Shown piece after piece: positions 1 to 12,800 of a stretch of DNA of 64,000 nt. Position numbers and translations under genes: made by a program. Every line of letters starts with the position of its first letter. The stretch's first letter is position 1. This DNA comes from Aphrophora alni (Eukaryota > Arthropoda > Insecta > Hemiptera > Aphrophoridae). The notes beneath the pieces are model-generated. The model searched no databases. It was not told the origin of the DNA and saw only the letters and a list, made by a program, of their open reading frames with translations. The DNA lies in the NCBI GenBank assembly GCA_963513935.1, contig OY740768.1, positions 13,809,993-13,873,992 of the forward strand. Reading direction: 5' to 3'.

Positions 1-621
1 CAAAAAATGCTAGTTTGTACGTTATCGGTAAAACAAAGTGTAAATTGGTCACGGAGCTTATAAAAGGCGTAATTTTTCAAAATAGGCTCAACCGATATAT
101 TCTGGTAAAATGTGACGATTAATGATCCAAATCACTGTGCAAAATATCAATTAAAAAAAAAATACCTTTCAGGAATTATTACGAAAAAACTAGAGTAAAC
201 TTGGTTTTGAAATTTAAAAATCAATTTAAAATTGGGACGAGACAACGCAAACGAGAAGCTAAGCTAGCTTAGGCTTTATTTAGTGTGTACATTCATTACA
301 ATTAACCATTATGTAAATATAAATTGAAGAAGTGTAATTGTATTACATATGTATTGGGTTAGTGGAATGTTTTTCGCTGTTTATTTAGTTTTCTTTAAGG
401 AGTCTTATAGCGTTTTGATTGTAAAAAGTTTGGAGTCAAAATATTTTCGTTTTGGAACCTCTTCTTTGGATAATTCATTCAATTGATGAAAAATGTAGTT
501 TGCACTATAAATTAGACTAATTTGTATTGATCTTTTCTTAATTTTATAGAATTTGTATCGCAACACTTGTAAATGTTAAATCTACACGAAATTAGGGACA
601 TTGTAATGTACAGTATACGAG

Positions 622-724
622 TATAAAAATTATTCAAACTGTTTTGTTTTTAAATATGACAGATAATAATAACCTGCTTAAAATATTGCAGGTATAAAGA
701 TGTTCAGTGTTTCATGAAGATCAG
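622..724 (+). promoter_or_regulatory. Possible core promoter of the Vps62-like gene
   Basis: TATAAA-type boxes lie at 622-628 and 693-699. A pyrimidine-rich TCAG-like initiator around 720 sits about 27 bases after the second box and about 35 bases before the ATG at 757. In DNA this AT-rich, chance TATA matches are expected, so this is only a candidate. No transcript evidence is visible. Confidence 0.25.
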
Positions 725-756
725 CTGATTGGACAGGACGCCATGTTTTCTCAGCA

Positions 757-895
757 ATGTTACTCAACATCGTACTGTTGGTGCTCGCCCTCCTGGCCTG
801 TTATGGTCAGAGAACTGCCCGGTTAAGAGCTGGGAATGATACCGAAGTAGATAATAACATCGCTTACGACCCGTCTAAAGATGTTTTGAAATATG
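757..895 (+). CDS. Vps62-like gene, exon 1 (signal peptide)
   Basis: This exon encodes residues 1-46 plus one base of codon 47: the signal peptide and a polar linker with an NDT sequon. The donor is ATATG|GTAAG. An ATG at 742 is in another frame and gives no signal peptide, so 757 is preferred. Confidence 0.8.
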
Positions 896-3800
896 GTAAG
901 TGCTATGGTCAATTCACACTAATGTTTTCCCTGTGGCACGCAACATAACGCGCAATGTCATCCACAGCCCATGTTACACGTTGTCACCATTGTTTACATG
1001 ACGTACAATGTCACCCACAGCCCATGTTACACGTTGTCACTATTGTTTATAATACAAGAGGAATAATCTGATTTTTTTCTCCCTTGTAAGGCTAAAAATC
1101 CTGTGCTTGTCACAGTGGAGTTAAACTAAACTATATTGTATTTTATTGAAACAAAAAAACTATATGGTATTAGGATTTTCGAAGACCAGATTAAAGATAT
1201 TCACACAAAATTAATATCATTCTGGTATTATCGAATCAAATTAAGATTATTTTTATTCAATAATCTAAATGATATTTTCCAAACGTAATTGGACAGTTTT
1301 TAATATTGCATAATTCTCTGTGACGAGTTAAGCTCGGTGATTAAACACGAAAGACAGAAACTGCAATATAAAATTATTCGCCCACGATATAAAACCGTCC
1401 AGATGTATAAATGGACAGGTTTCATCTGAGCTGTGAGCTGCGCGTGGAGGGGAGATACAAGTTTTTAGTTCGAGGCCGCGTGGGGACAGAAGCATTGTAG
1501 GGGAAACAGTCAGCGCCGCCTACTGTCCACGATCCAGCTGTCTTGCAGACATCGTTGTTAGTTTTAGTTGCATGGTTCTTGGATTCCAAGTCACTTTGAA
1601 TAATATTATATAGGATAATATGTTAATAATATATTAAATATTACCTTTTAATGTTCCGTCTTGTGACTTTTTTGGTCGTTCGAATGTTACGACGCGTTTC
1701 GGGACCGCAATCCCATTGTCAAGTACACTTACACAAACACAATGAAACAAATAACACGTTTAAAAAACACACAAAAACACCACAGTTACAACACTTTTAA
1801 AAAACTTAATTGTGCTGGACAATTTCATCGTGTAGGTCGTATTGTGGTCCATGGTACACTGTCGTAAACTGTCTAACGAAATATATTACTGTAGTTAGAG
1901 AACCGGTTTAAAATAGCCTAGGGCTGTGTCATATAAACACCGGTCTCGACGTCTACCGGTCTCTAGGTAGCCTACCGGTCTCTAGGTAGTCTCTACGTCT
2001 ACCGGTACTAGGTTGTAGCCTACCGGTCTCGACGTCCTACTTCCGGTAGGCTACAACACACACACGTAACACTTTACCTTACAGTCAACTCACGTGCTAC
2101 TAAATCTAGTTATCTACGTGCCTTTCTTTTTTACATTTGGTATTTGTGTAGAATGTAGAAGATGTCTTGTGAAACTGGTATAGAGTTCTCCTATTTCGGA
2201 GACGCTGTTGATGACCTCTTTTTCGTTAGACCATGAAATATGAAATGAGCAGAATGGAAAGGTAATATAGCCTCGATTTATTTTTCGGTATATAGCCTCG
2301 ATTTGTCTCGAATAGGAGAGAGCGTTTTATATTTTCAATTCCTAAACATTATTTTTATTTTTAGATTAAGTAGCAACTGTTAAACCTGCAACCATCATTG
2401 TCTCCTTTTTTTATGATCTCTACTCTAGTGTCGAGAAATTATGCAACAAGTAGAATACCAAAAGTGACATCGTACTGCATATCTATAGCGCATGCGTCAC
2501 CTAAAAAAATCTTATGCCTTACAACATTCCTATTATAAATGGACAGGTTTCATCTGACTGTGAGCTGCGCGTGGAAGGGAGGTACAAGTTTGTAGTTCGA
2601 GGCCGCGTGGGGATAGAGGCATTGTAGGGGAAACAGTCAGCGCCGGCTACTGTCCACGATCCAGCGGTCTTGCAGACATCGTTGTTAGTATAAAAGGACA
2701 TGTTTCATCTGAGCTGTGGAGTTTGGGTGCGCAGTGGGTCTAGGCGTGGTCTAAGCAGCAGTGAGGTGGTGGGGGAAGCGGTCGCCTCAGTCTGTGTCGG
2801 GTGTTGGTACTAACAACGATAATATTATATAGGATAATATGTTAATAATATATTAAATATTACCTTTTAATGTTCCGTCTTGTGACTTTTTTGGTCGTTC
2901 GAATGTTACGACGCGTTTCGGGACCGCAATCCCATTGTCAAGTACACTTACACAAACACAATGAAACAAATAACACGTTTAAAAAACACACAAAAACACC
3001 ACAGTTACAACACTTTTAAAAAACTTAATTGTGCTGGACAATTTCATCGTGTAGGTCGTATTGTGGTCCATGGTACACTGTCGTAAACTGTCTAACGAAA
3101 TATATTACTGTAGTTAGAGAACCGGTTTAAAATAGCCTAGGGCTGTGTCATATAAACTATTACTTTTAAAATCCAGCTGATCGTTTAATAATTTAGACGG
3201 ATTGTTATTAAACTCCTTATAAATTTCGAATTCTTCTAAGGCGTTCAAAAGTCTACCTTTTTTGCAAATATGAAGTGGAACCAGATTTTTGTTGAAATTA
3301 GTGTATGAATGATTACTATTAATTAAATGTTGAGCAAAGTTAGATTTTAATTTATGCATGTTTGTATGCGGCAAATGTTCATTAAAACGGTCTTTGAATG
3401 CCCTACCCGTCTGTCCCACATAAATACTGTCACAATCATCACAATTGATTTTGTAAACACCCGACTTCTTTTCGATTGGAATTACACGTTTGGGTCGTAA
3501 TAATTTTTGAATATTATTGTTGGTGCGAAAAGTGACGGTAATATCATATTTCGCCAATGTAAGTGCCTACGAATGGACATTGTTCCCTCTTACGCGTGTG
3601 TACACATTAATAATAATTCGCTATCCGCTGTCAGAGCTAAACATGTAGCTGAAATAACATGGATTAAAGAGGAAATTAAAAATCTTTACTGTAAGAAAAA
3701 TAAATTAAACAGAGATTTATTTTATTTACATTTAGAGCTACTAACTGTACTACATCCCGCATGTTTGGACAGTACCTTGAGATTTGTGAATGACCAGGTC

Positions 3801-6800
3801 AATACCATTTCTAAACAAACCATTCTTATACACAAACGTAAGGCCCAATGCTTATCTAGCAAACAACATCCCGTCCGTAACATAACATGTAAACAAAAGT
3901 TTTATCCTCGAGTATTTAATCTTACTAACATAGACTTCGATATGAATGAAACAAACTTTCTCAATAAAGGATTAAAATACAACGTCCCAAAATTGAGTAA
4001 AAACTTTTTAACGCGTGAGGTTATTAATGCTGAATCTGCAATAAAAACATTACCTAGTAAGAAACTGCAGGACGAGACTAGGATTCTCATTAATAACAAA
4101 TTAAAAAATTTCTTAAAATCTGACACAGTTTATGGAAAAAAAGGCGGGAGTTTAAAGGATATATACAGTAATGATTTTAAATGTTTAAAACAAATTAAAA
4201 CTAAATTAGAAAACAATGATGCCATACTTTCAAAAGCTGATAAAGGCAATACCATAGTCGTTATTCGTAAACAAGATTATAACCAAAAAGCGTATGATTT
4301 TTTCAATGTTAATAACATCGTGAAAATACCCACTGACCCCACAAAGAAATTCGTTAAAGAATTAAATTCTACCATCAATAGATGCACGTCATTGTTGGAT
4401 GACTCCACCAGACGATATTTAAAACCGATCAATGCCTTCGCTCCTCAGTTCACAGGTCTCCCCAAAATACATAAAGAAAATATTCCAATCCGTCCATTAA
4501 TTGGAGGGCTCAGTGTTAAAGTGAACCAAGTCCATCGGAGTCTGTTTTGAGAAAAGTGGTTCCTAAGTGTAAAACCAATAATTAATTCTAAGTTTCATAA
4601 ACCCCTATTTTTACAACTTAATATTGTTAATACAAGTCTAACTTAGATCTTACATGTGTTAATATTATACCATGTTTAACCTGTAGAGTTATGGACAACC
4701 AATTAACATAAAGTGCAGGACTTGGTTCACTTTGCTTCTGAAACTTTTGTAAAAATAGGATGAAAAATGAAAACACCCTATTACAAACTCAGAAATGTTT
4801 ATTCCATGTAAAGTAACTTAATTACATTAGTTCAAATATATTCAATCTCATCATTATCTCCATCTGAAGATACCTCAGCGGAAGCCGTAGAGCGGGTTAT
4901 GAGCGGCCCTGGCAAGTTTTTGTAGTATTCATGGAAAACTGGTGGAATGTATGGGAGAAGTGATAGCATATCCTTTTTCTTCGCATCAGTCATGGGTCTG
5001 CGTGTTTGGTAAAGGAGAGGCTGTGAAACAGATGCCAAGCAAAGTAAACGTCTTCCAACTTCTTTCTTCTTCTCCAAGTCAATTGTTCTAAACTGAGAAA
5101 TTTCATTAAGATTTTCTTTGAATTTTATTTCCCAGGATGAACCTCTTTGAAATCTCAGCCAGCGCATCTTCAGCCAGTTTAATTTGTTATTTTCACTGTC
5201 CTTTTTTCGGTTAGTGATGGACTTTTCTAATGTCAAGGTACTTAAAAATTCAGTTCTGTTCATACGCTCCACTTTAAATTTTGGATCTTTCTTTTTTGCC
5301 GACTCAATTATATCATACCATACATTTGGCCCATAAATGAACTGGTGTTTCCTATTTTCCCTTTCAATTACACCAAAATCCGTATCATTAGGTAAAAACG
5401 AGTGGCCAGACACCATAAATTTGAAATCGATGGTTTCAACTTGTAATTCTGGTTCTTGTACAAGTTTCAGCATTGTTAAGGCCATTTTAATATTCCTATT
5501 CTGGCCTGTACATGAATCAGAGTAGAAAATTATATGTTTGAAACTGTTGGCATTCTTAAGTATGTGTTTCCGAATACAAGAGGCAAGGTCTTCAGATCCC
5601 CTCCCCCCTTCAGTCTCATCCCATACATACATGTACCCAGTGTTGTCATTGAAACAGTGGATAGAAAAATTATAAATATATAAATTCCTCTTGTAGTATG
5701 CAATTGAGGTTGTTAGTTTAGGATAAGGCAATGCCTTTTGTAAATCAAAGGTGCAGACATACTTATCTTTTGAAACAGAATCTTTGTCTTCTTTTAAGGC
5801 TTCCCTAGCTCGTTCCGCCTTACGGAGGTGAAGTTCCCTTTCTGCCAATAGAATCGTTTTTGCTGCTTCGTCATGTTCAATTTTTATTTTTTGATACATC
5901 TCATCACAAAACTTACATGTATCCTTAGATGGCACCTTAAAGTGTAAATTAAATTTAGAAGAAAATACATGGTAATAGTATTTTTCTTTTACCGGTACTT
6001 TATTTTCTGTAGCACACTTTTCCACATAAAGATTATACATTTTTTTAATGTTTAGTTCAGGATTTAGGTATTTTTTATTAATATTATCCCTACGGGTGTA
6101 GTGGCTCTGGTAGGCTGGAAATGATTTGATGTGTGCAATTACATCAGAGTCATCAATTTTATTTGAAGGGCCTTTGCCTCTAGAATCGATGACTCCAAAA
6201 ACTTCCTCTTTACTAAGGCATCGAAACAGACGTCCCCAACTTATTTGTAGTGCACCTAAGAAGTACTGTTTGCATACTCTAACATTTTCATCCTTGGCTG
6301 GGATGAAATATTGATATATCTTAGATTTAGGGGTTGCTGAACCATCTCTTTGTCGCAACCTCTGAACCTTTGAGGTCTGGATAATGCCTTTCAGAAATAC
6401 ATTTTGCTTGGAAAAGTCGCCGAGCTTCCAGAAAGATTTAAAAAAAATTTCAACATCTTCCTCAGAGTTAAAAAGCTGAGGACATTTCCTTGGGCAGCCA
6501 CAAGTAAGGTTGTGTTTAAAAGTCTTACTAGGGACAGTGGCATTATTTGCTGTTATGTAAGATTCACCACTGTTGCGGCATAACTTTCTTTTATTTCGAG
6601 CCCAATTTTGTTCATTTCTTGGCCGTTTTCTCCCACGTTCACGTACCTGGCCTGTAGAGTCTTCTACTGGAACATGTGGTAATATACTTGCTGATTGGGT
6701 ATCATGTGTGGCATTTGAAGTCGATAGTCCTGGAACAGCTGGAGGAAGCTCAGATGGATGCACATCAGGGGTTGATCGTCTCCTTTCTGATGTTGCTGGT

Positions 6801-9800
6801 GTTCCTTTGCTTGGTCTTGACCGAGGACGTGGATCAGGATCATCTGCCGTATCGCTATCTTCTGAAAATAATAAAAATAATTTAGTACTTTGACTATTTT
6901 TATGTAGGCTTCAAAAGCAATAGAAAAATATTTAGTAATGCCATATAATATTTACAGGTTTTAAAATCATATTGCAAATTTACGGTAGGCCTATAGCCCT
7001 AGGCCGAAACCTGACACCAATTTAGTTACTTTGATAAACTTCCTAGCAGAAAAATTGTGTACTGGTGGTTTTATAGTTAAATCACAACTATATTGAGCTG
7101 ATAATTCTGAAGCTTAAGGAAAACAAAAAAGTTTAAGATCCAACAACATGTGAAAAACAGATAGGCTGTAAGCTAAATTGACAATCTATGTAGGCTAGGC
7201 TAGCATAAAGGTAAAAATACTAGCCTAGCCTTGTTTACTTAGGTTTTATCTTATTAATATTATGGGCAGTATGGAAAGATAACCATTAATTCAGCTCTTA
7301 ATAAGTTAAAAATACTAGTCCTAAGCCAAACAAAGCCTAACCTAAAAATTTATTTATAAAAACTTACCATCAAGTGATGAGTTTTCTTCAATCTCAGGTA
7401 ACCAATCCTCGGCATCTGACATTTCAAGACTGTTGAAATTTAATTAGAACAACTAAAATAACTTTTTTAAATAGAAAATGATTGTTAAATTAACCAAATA
7501 GGTAGCCAAACAGTGGCACTCTGAAACCAAAACAATGATTTCTGGACTTGGTTCACTTCAACACTGAAAACAAATCACATGATTTCTGTGCACCTGTGAA
7601 CTGCTGGTCCCTAGTGACAAATTAATGAACTAAGGACTTGGTTCACTATTGCAATGAAAAATAGATGGTTTTGGCTACATCATACCACTGCTGGTAACAA
7701 ATGGGCAAAAATTGGACTTGGTCCACTTTAACACTGAGCCCTCCAATTAACTATACAACCGCACCAGGATACAGGACATCAAAAAAACTTGAACAACTGA
7801 TAAAACATAACATCGTTTTACATAATAACTACAGTGTTTTAAGTAGCATTGATTTTGTTGAAAAAACAAAACACTTAGACGTATTTCACAGACATAAACT
7901 AATTTCGTTTGATATAGTGAATCTTTACACTAACGTACCTGTCCAAGATACTATTGACATCTTGAAAAATAATTTAATCAGCTATAATAAGCTCAGCACA
8001 TCACAAATTGACGAACTCCTGTTATTACTTAAGGTCGTCTTGAACCAAAATTATTTTACATTTGATGATAATTTTTTCGTGCAAAACGAGGGTCTCGCTA
8101 TGGGTTCACCGCTATCCGGACTTTTGGCGGACATATTCTTGAACCATTTAGAAAACGAATTTATTATGTCTGATCACAACCCACATAAAACAAAAATATT
8201 ATTTTATACAAGATATGTTGATGATACTTTTCTCGTGTTTGATGGCACTTTACGTCAAGCGGAAGTATTAAAACTTTATCTCAACAAAATCAACCATAAA
8301 ATGCAATTCACTATGGAGACCGAAATAGATAATAAAATAAACTTTCTTGATTTGACTATGACCAAGGAATATGATAAACTAAAATATAAAATTTACCGAA
8401 AATCTACCACTACTGATACCACCATTCATGCCACATCACACCATCCAATATCACAAAAATGTCAGCATACAACTGTTTCATACACCGCCTTCTCACCATA
8501 CCATTGGATAAACACGATTTCAACGATGAATTGGAAACCATTAAATATATAGCCCAAGCGAACGGATACCATGAAGCAATGATTGATAAACTTTTGCATA
8601 ATCATATAAGAAATAAACAGAACCCTATCACACTGTCTAAGAATAAGAATAAAAAATTCGTATCCATGGAATATTCTAACACCGTTCCGCATATTGTGAA
8701 AAATACATTGGCGAAATATGATATTACCGTCACTTTTCGCACCAACAATAATATTCAAAAATTATTACGTCCCAAACGTGTAATTCCAATCGAAAAGAAG
8801 TCGGGTGTTTACAAAATCAATTGTGATGATTGTGACAGTATTTATGTGGGACAGACGGGTAGGGCATTCAAAGACCGTTTTAATGAACATTTGCCGCATA
8901 CAAACATGCATAAATTAAAATCTAACTTTGCTCAACATTTAATTAATAGTAATCATTCATACACTAATTTCAACAAAAATCTGGTTCCACTTCATATTTG
9001 CAAAAAAGGTAGACTTTTGAACGCCTTAGAAGAATTCGAAATTTATAAGGAGTTTAATAACAATCCGTCTAAATTATTAAACGATCAGCTGGATTTTAAA
9101 AGTAATAGTTTATATGACACAGCCCTAGGCTATTTTAAACCGGTTCTCTAACTACAGTAATATATTTCGTTAGACAGTTTACGACAGTGTACCATGGACC
9201 ACAATACGACCTACACGATGAAATTGTCCAGCACAATTAAGTTTTTTAAAAGTGTTGTAACTGTGGTGTTTTTGTGTGTTTTTTAAACGTGTTATTTGTT
9301 TCATTGTGTTTGTGTAAGTGTACTTGACAATGGGATTGCGGTCCCGAAACGCGTCGTAACATTCGAACGACCAAAAAAGTCACAAGACGGAACATTAAAA
9401 GGTAATATTTAATATATTATTAACATATTATCCTATATAATATTATCGTTGTTAGTACCAACACCCGACACAGACTGAGGCGACCGCTTCCCCCACCACC
9501 TCACTGCTGCTTAGACCACGCCTAGACCCACTGCGCACCCAAACTCCACAGCTCAGATGAAACATGTCCTTTTATACTAACAACGATGTCTGCAAGACCG
9601 CTGGATCGTGGACAGTAGCCGGCGCTGACTGTTTCCCCTACAATGCCTCTATCCCCACGCGGCCTCGAACTACAAACTTGTACCTCCCTTCCACGCGCAG
9701 CTCACAGTCAGATGAAACCTGTCCATTTATAATAGGAATGTTGTAAGGCATAAGATTTTTTTAGGTGACGCATGCGCTATAGATATGCAGTACGATGTCA

Positions 9801-12800
9801 CTTTTGGTATTCTACTTGTTGCATAATTTCTCGACACTAGAGTAGAGATCATAAAAAAAGGAGACAATGATGGTTGCAGGTTTAACAGTTGCTACTTAAT
9901 CTAAAAATAAAAATAATGTTTAGGAATTGAAAATATAAAACGCTCTCTCCTATTCGAGACAAATCGAGGCTATATACCGAAAAATAAATCGAGGCTATAT
10001 TACCTTTCCATTCTGCTCATTTCATATTTCATGGTCTAACGAAAAAGAGGTCATCAACAGCGTCTCCGAAATAGGAGAACTCTATACCAGTTTCACAAGA
10101 CATCTTCTACATTCTACACAAATACCAAATGTAAAAAAGAAAGGCACGTAGATAACTAGATTTAGTAGCACGTGAGTTGACTGTAAGGTAAAGTGTTACG
10201 TGTGTGTGTTGTAGCCTACCGGAAGTAGGACGTCGAGACCGGAAGTGCATTACTGCTTTACGCTAGCTAAACTATGATAATTTAATCCTGGATTTCAATA
10301 TTTACAGTTCATTCGATCTTATAAACAACTAAATATTTTAATACATTGTATATTTGTTGTCAAATTTGAGACTGGAGCGAAATATATATAATGATTCGGG
10401 AATAATTGTACAGAAAATATAAAACACACTAAATGAATTGAAGTTTTCATTTACAGAATTTAGAAAAAGTTGATGGTACTTATCCAGCCCCGTCACACAA
10501 TGTATTACAAGCAGATCCTCTGGTCTCTTGGGCCTTGTAGGAAATGTTGAAATGTATGTTGATCAAGGGTAATTTGTTCGAAACAGTTGTTACAGAGTTT
10601 TTCTGTACCTCGTAATTCTTTTGTGATTACAAACCCTATAGGACTTCCTATATTTTATAACCTATACATTCAGACAGCTTGTGAGATAGTTTTGTCACCT
10701 AAAAGAGGGGAAACAACCACGTACCGGCAATAATGCGACCAGTGCAGCATTTCCCAATAGACATTTTAGACACGCAAATTGAGGTGTGCAAGCGCCTGTA
10801 TTTAACGAAATACAACTCTTCTGTCACCGTGTTCTTAGCTAGAATAACAAATTTTGTAATGATAATATTAACAACTTTTTACTAACACATAATATTAGAC
10901 TTCTTTAATGTTGACAACCCATAAGTGTTGTACATCTATATAGTTTGTTGTTTTCGTCAATTTTTAGAACGTAAATAAAAACGTGTGCTGTACAGATATA
11001 AACTACTTTTTATCACAAAAGCTGTCCGCCCAGTACAGCTTAGTGGTAGTTTTATTTTTGATTATTTCAAAAAAAAAAAAAAAAAAAAAAAACAGAACAA
11101 TCCTATCCTATTCTAAGTGGTTAATAAGCTATAACTTTTTATCCGGTTTTATTTTGAAAAAAAAAAAATTAAAATATACAAAAAGTATTTAATGAAATTT
11201 TAATGTATAAAACAAGATCGTGTTTTTCGATAATTTCACAACAAAATGTTATGAATGTCAGTTTATATGATAACCATTTGGAGGAAGAGACACAACCAAT
11301 TTGATTGCTTAGGCGCAATTTATTCATGTATGTGACTTCTGTTGTATATATTATGATAATAATCTTTCCTAGATATATTTGGTTAACCTAACCTCAAATT
11401 GATATCATGATTGAACCTCTAATGCATCAGCTGCTATTCCATTATTTGTAGTCGTTATGGTAACGAATAGTAAAGGTTTAAGCTATCCACACAGAGACAC
11501 CTGATTTGTAAGTTCCTATAAGTTTACATTACACGACAGTCAACAATAACTTTTATTTGATTTTCAAATGTTTACGTTAAAATTAGGAATCGATTATGTA
11601 ACCTTATCTTACTGAGAATAGGTGAGAAAATCTAAAAGTAAAAACTAGTTTGAAAATTTGTTATTGAGACTAGTAAAACTAGTTTTCGGTGCTTGTTAAT
11701 TAACACCCGGGCAACTACTACCCAATTTACGGAAGTAGATGATGAAAGTGAAAGTGGCGCTAAGGGATTCTGTATTTTTCTACATCTAGAATCTCTCTAG
11801 GGACTTTTCAAATCTTTTGATAAATACAGTATTAATTTTAGATAAATTGTATTTTATTCAAAAACAGCAATCTGTCTTTTTTTCAGAACAAAATAAACTG
11901 TAGTAAACTATTGCACTAACTTTCTCATATGCTCAGTCACAAAACTAAATAACAATAGAATATTAGACATATTTTTATATGAGAAAAGAAACAGTAATTT
12001 GCATTTCTTCCTTTATCAACTTGTTTTATTATTTAATATTTTTAAAAGATATGTCTTAAATAGAGTCTAAGTTCATTCAGCCGTTAAAACATGTTTGATT
12101 GAAGTAAATTTTTCTTTATTTACTGAGGCAAGGTTCATAACCAATTTTTCCTGACCTGGGATTTTCTTTTATTTACAATTTAGCACTTTTGTACAGGTTG
12201 GTAATCTTCACATTTAACTAAAATTTAAACAAAATCTATAGAGCTGATTATGAGAAATTAAGATTTTTAAAACAACTCCATGATCATAAATAAATATTGA
12301 GTTGATTTGTGAGATAATATTAGATAGAATTAAACTCGAACACAAGATCTCACAAAAATTACTTATACCTAATCAAACACGTTTCAACGACAAATTCGCC
12401 ATCCTCAGTGATACATGAGCTACAATAACAAAACTATAACAGTTTTTATTACAGAGTTTTTATCTAACTCCATGATCAATTTTTTATATTTATTCATAAG
12501 TCCGAACTGATATTTTGAGAAAATTGTGGTCAACTCATTTTGTTTGGAATCTTTAGTCTAAATTTGAGTAAAATGTTTTAACACTAAATTTTTGAATTTT
12601 AGTCTTATGGCAATTATGCCGAATTTTTGAGTTATTAAAGAGGGAAAAAAAACACTTCAAAACTTGGCCAAAATATGCACTCATATGAAAAATAATAAAA
12701 CAAATATATATATTAACATATCACGTTTTTAAAACGGACTAAAAAGTATAAAATAATTTTCATGACCCTTCTACAATTTTGAGGGAGGAATGTTAGTGGC

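Larger units (their letters stand above)
2023..3561 (-). repeat. Left inverted arm of the Penelope-like element
   Basis: This is the reverse complement of 8704-10242. Paired coordinates sum to 12265 at both ends, so there is no net indel over 1,539 bp, and every stretch I compared was identical. It carries the GIY-YIG end of the ORF, the 3' UTR and the pLTR-like region. The junction with the sense copy is at 3561. Confidence 0.9.
4503..7744 (-). mobile_element. 3.2-kb DNA transposon, Sola-like, 4-bp TSD
   Basis: The element has 32-bp terminal inverted repeats with one mismatch (GGAGGGCTCAGTGTTAAAGT followed by GRACCAAGTCCA). It is flanked by AATT duplications and encodes a two-exon 694-aa transposase-like protein on the minus strand. 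Five copies of a 15-bp subterminal motif occur. The 4-bp duplication and a possible D-D-D triad recall the Sola superfamily, but the assignment is from memory. It looks complete: no stop or frameshift in the gene and intact ends. Confidence 0.8.
1405..10242 (+). mobile_element. Composite Penelope-like element with inverted arms
   Basis: A plus-oriented Penelope-like retroelement encodes an N-terminal region, a reverse transcriptase with YVDD, and a C-terminal GIY-YIG endonuclease. It runs from 3562 to about 10242 and is interrupted by a DNA transposon at 4503-7744. Its 3' third is repeated head-to-head on the minus strand (2023-3561), followed by a partial tandem piece (1405-1938). Tandem and inverted partial copies are usual for Penelope-like elements, and the repeated ends play the part of LTRs (pLTRs). 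The left boundary is set where similarity between copies begins (about 1405); I found no convincing target duplication. It lies in intron 1 of the Vps62-like gene. It is disabled by the insertion and by one frameshift. Confidence 0.85.

Noticed and set aside
953..1058. CRISPR-like or regulatory repeat
   Set aside because: Only two adjoining copies without spacers, in a eukaryotic intron; a simple tandem duplication.
4503..7744. Host gene for the DUF7869-type protein
   Set aside because: It sits between TIRs with a target duplication inside a retroelement, so it is a transposon gene.
8459..9151. Separate 230-codon gene
   Set aside because: It is the frameshifted continuation of the Penelope ORF (endonuclease linker and GIY-YIG), not an independent gene.
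9564..9746. 60-codon frame in the Penelope arm, duplicated at 2519-2701
   Set aside because: Its duplication is explained by the inverted arms; the composition and lack of features do not support a gene.
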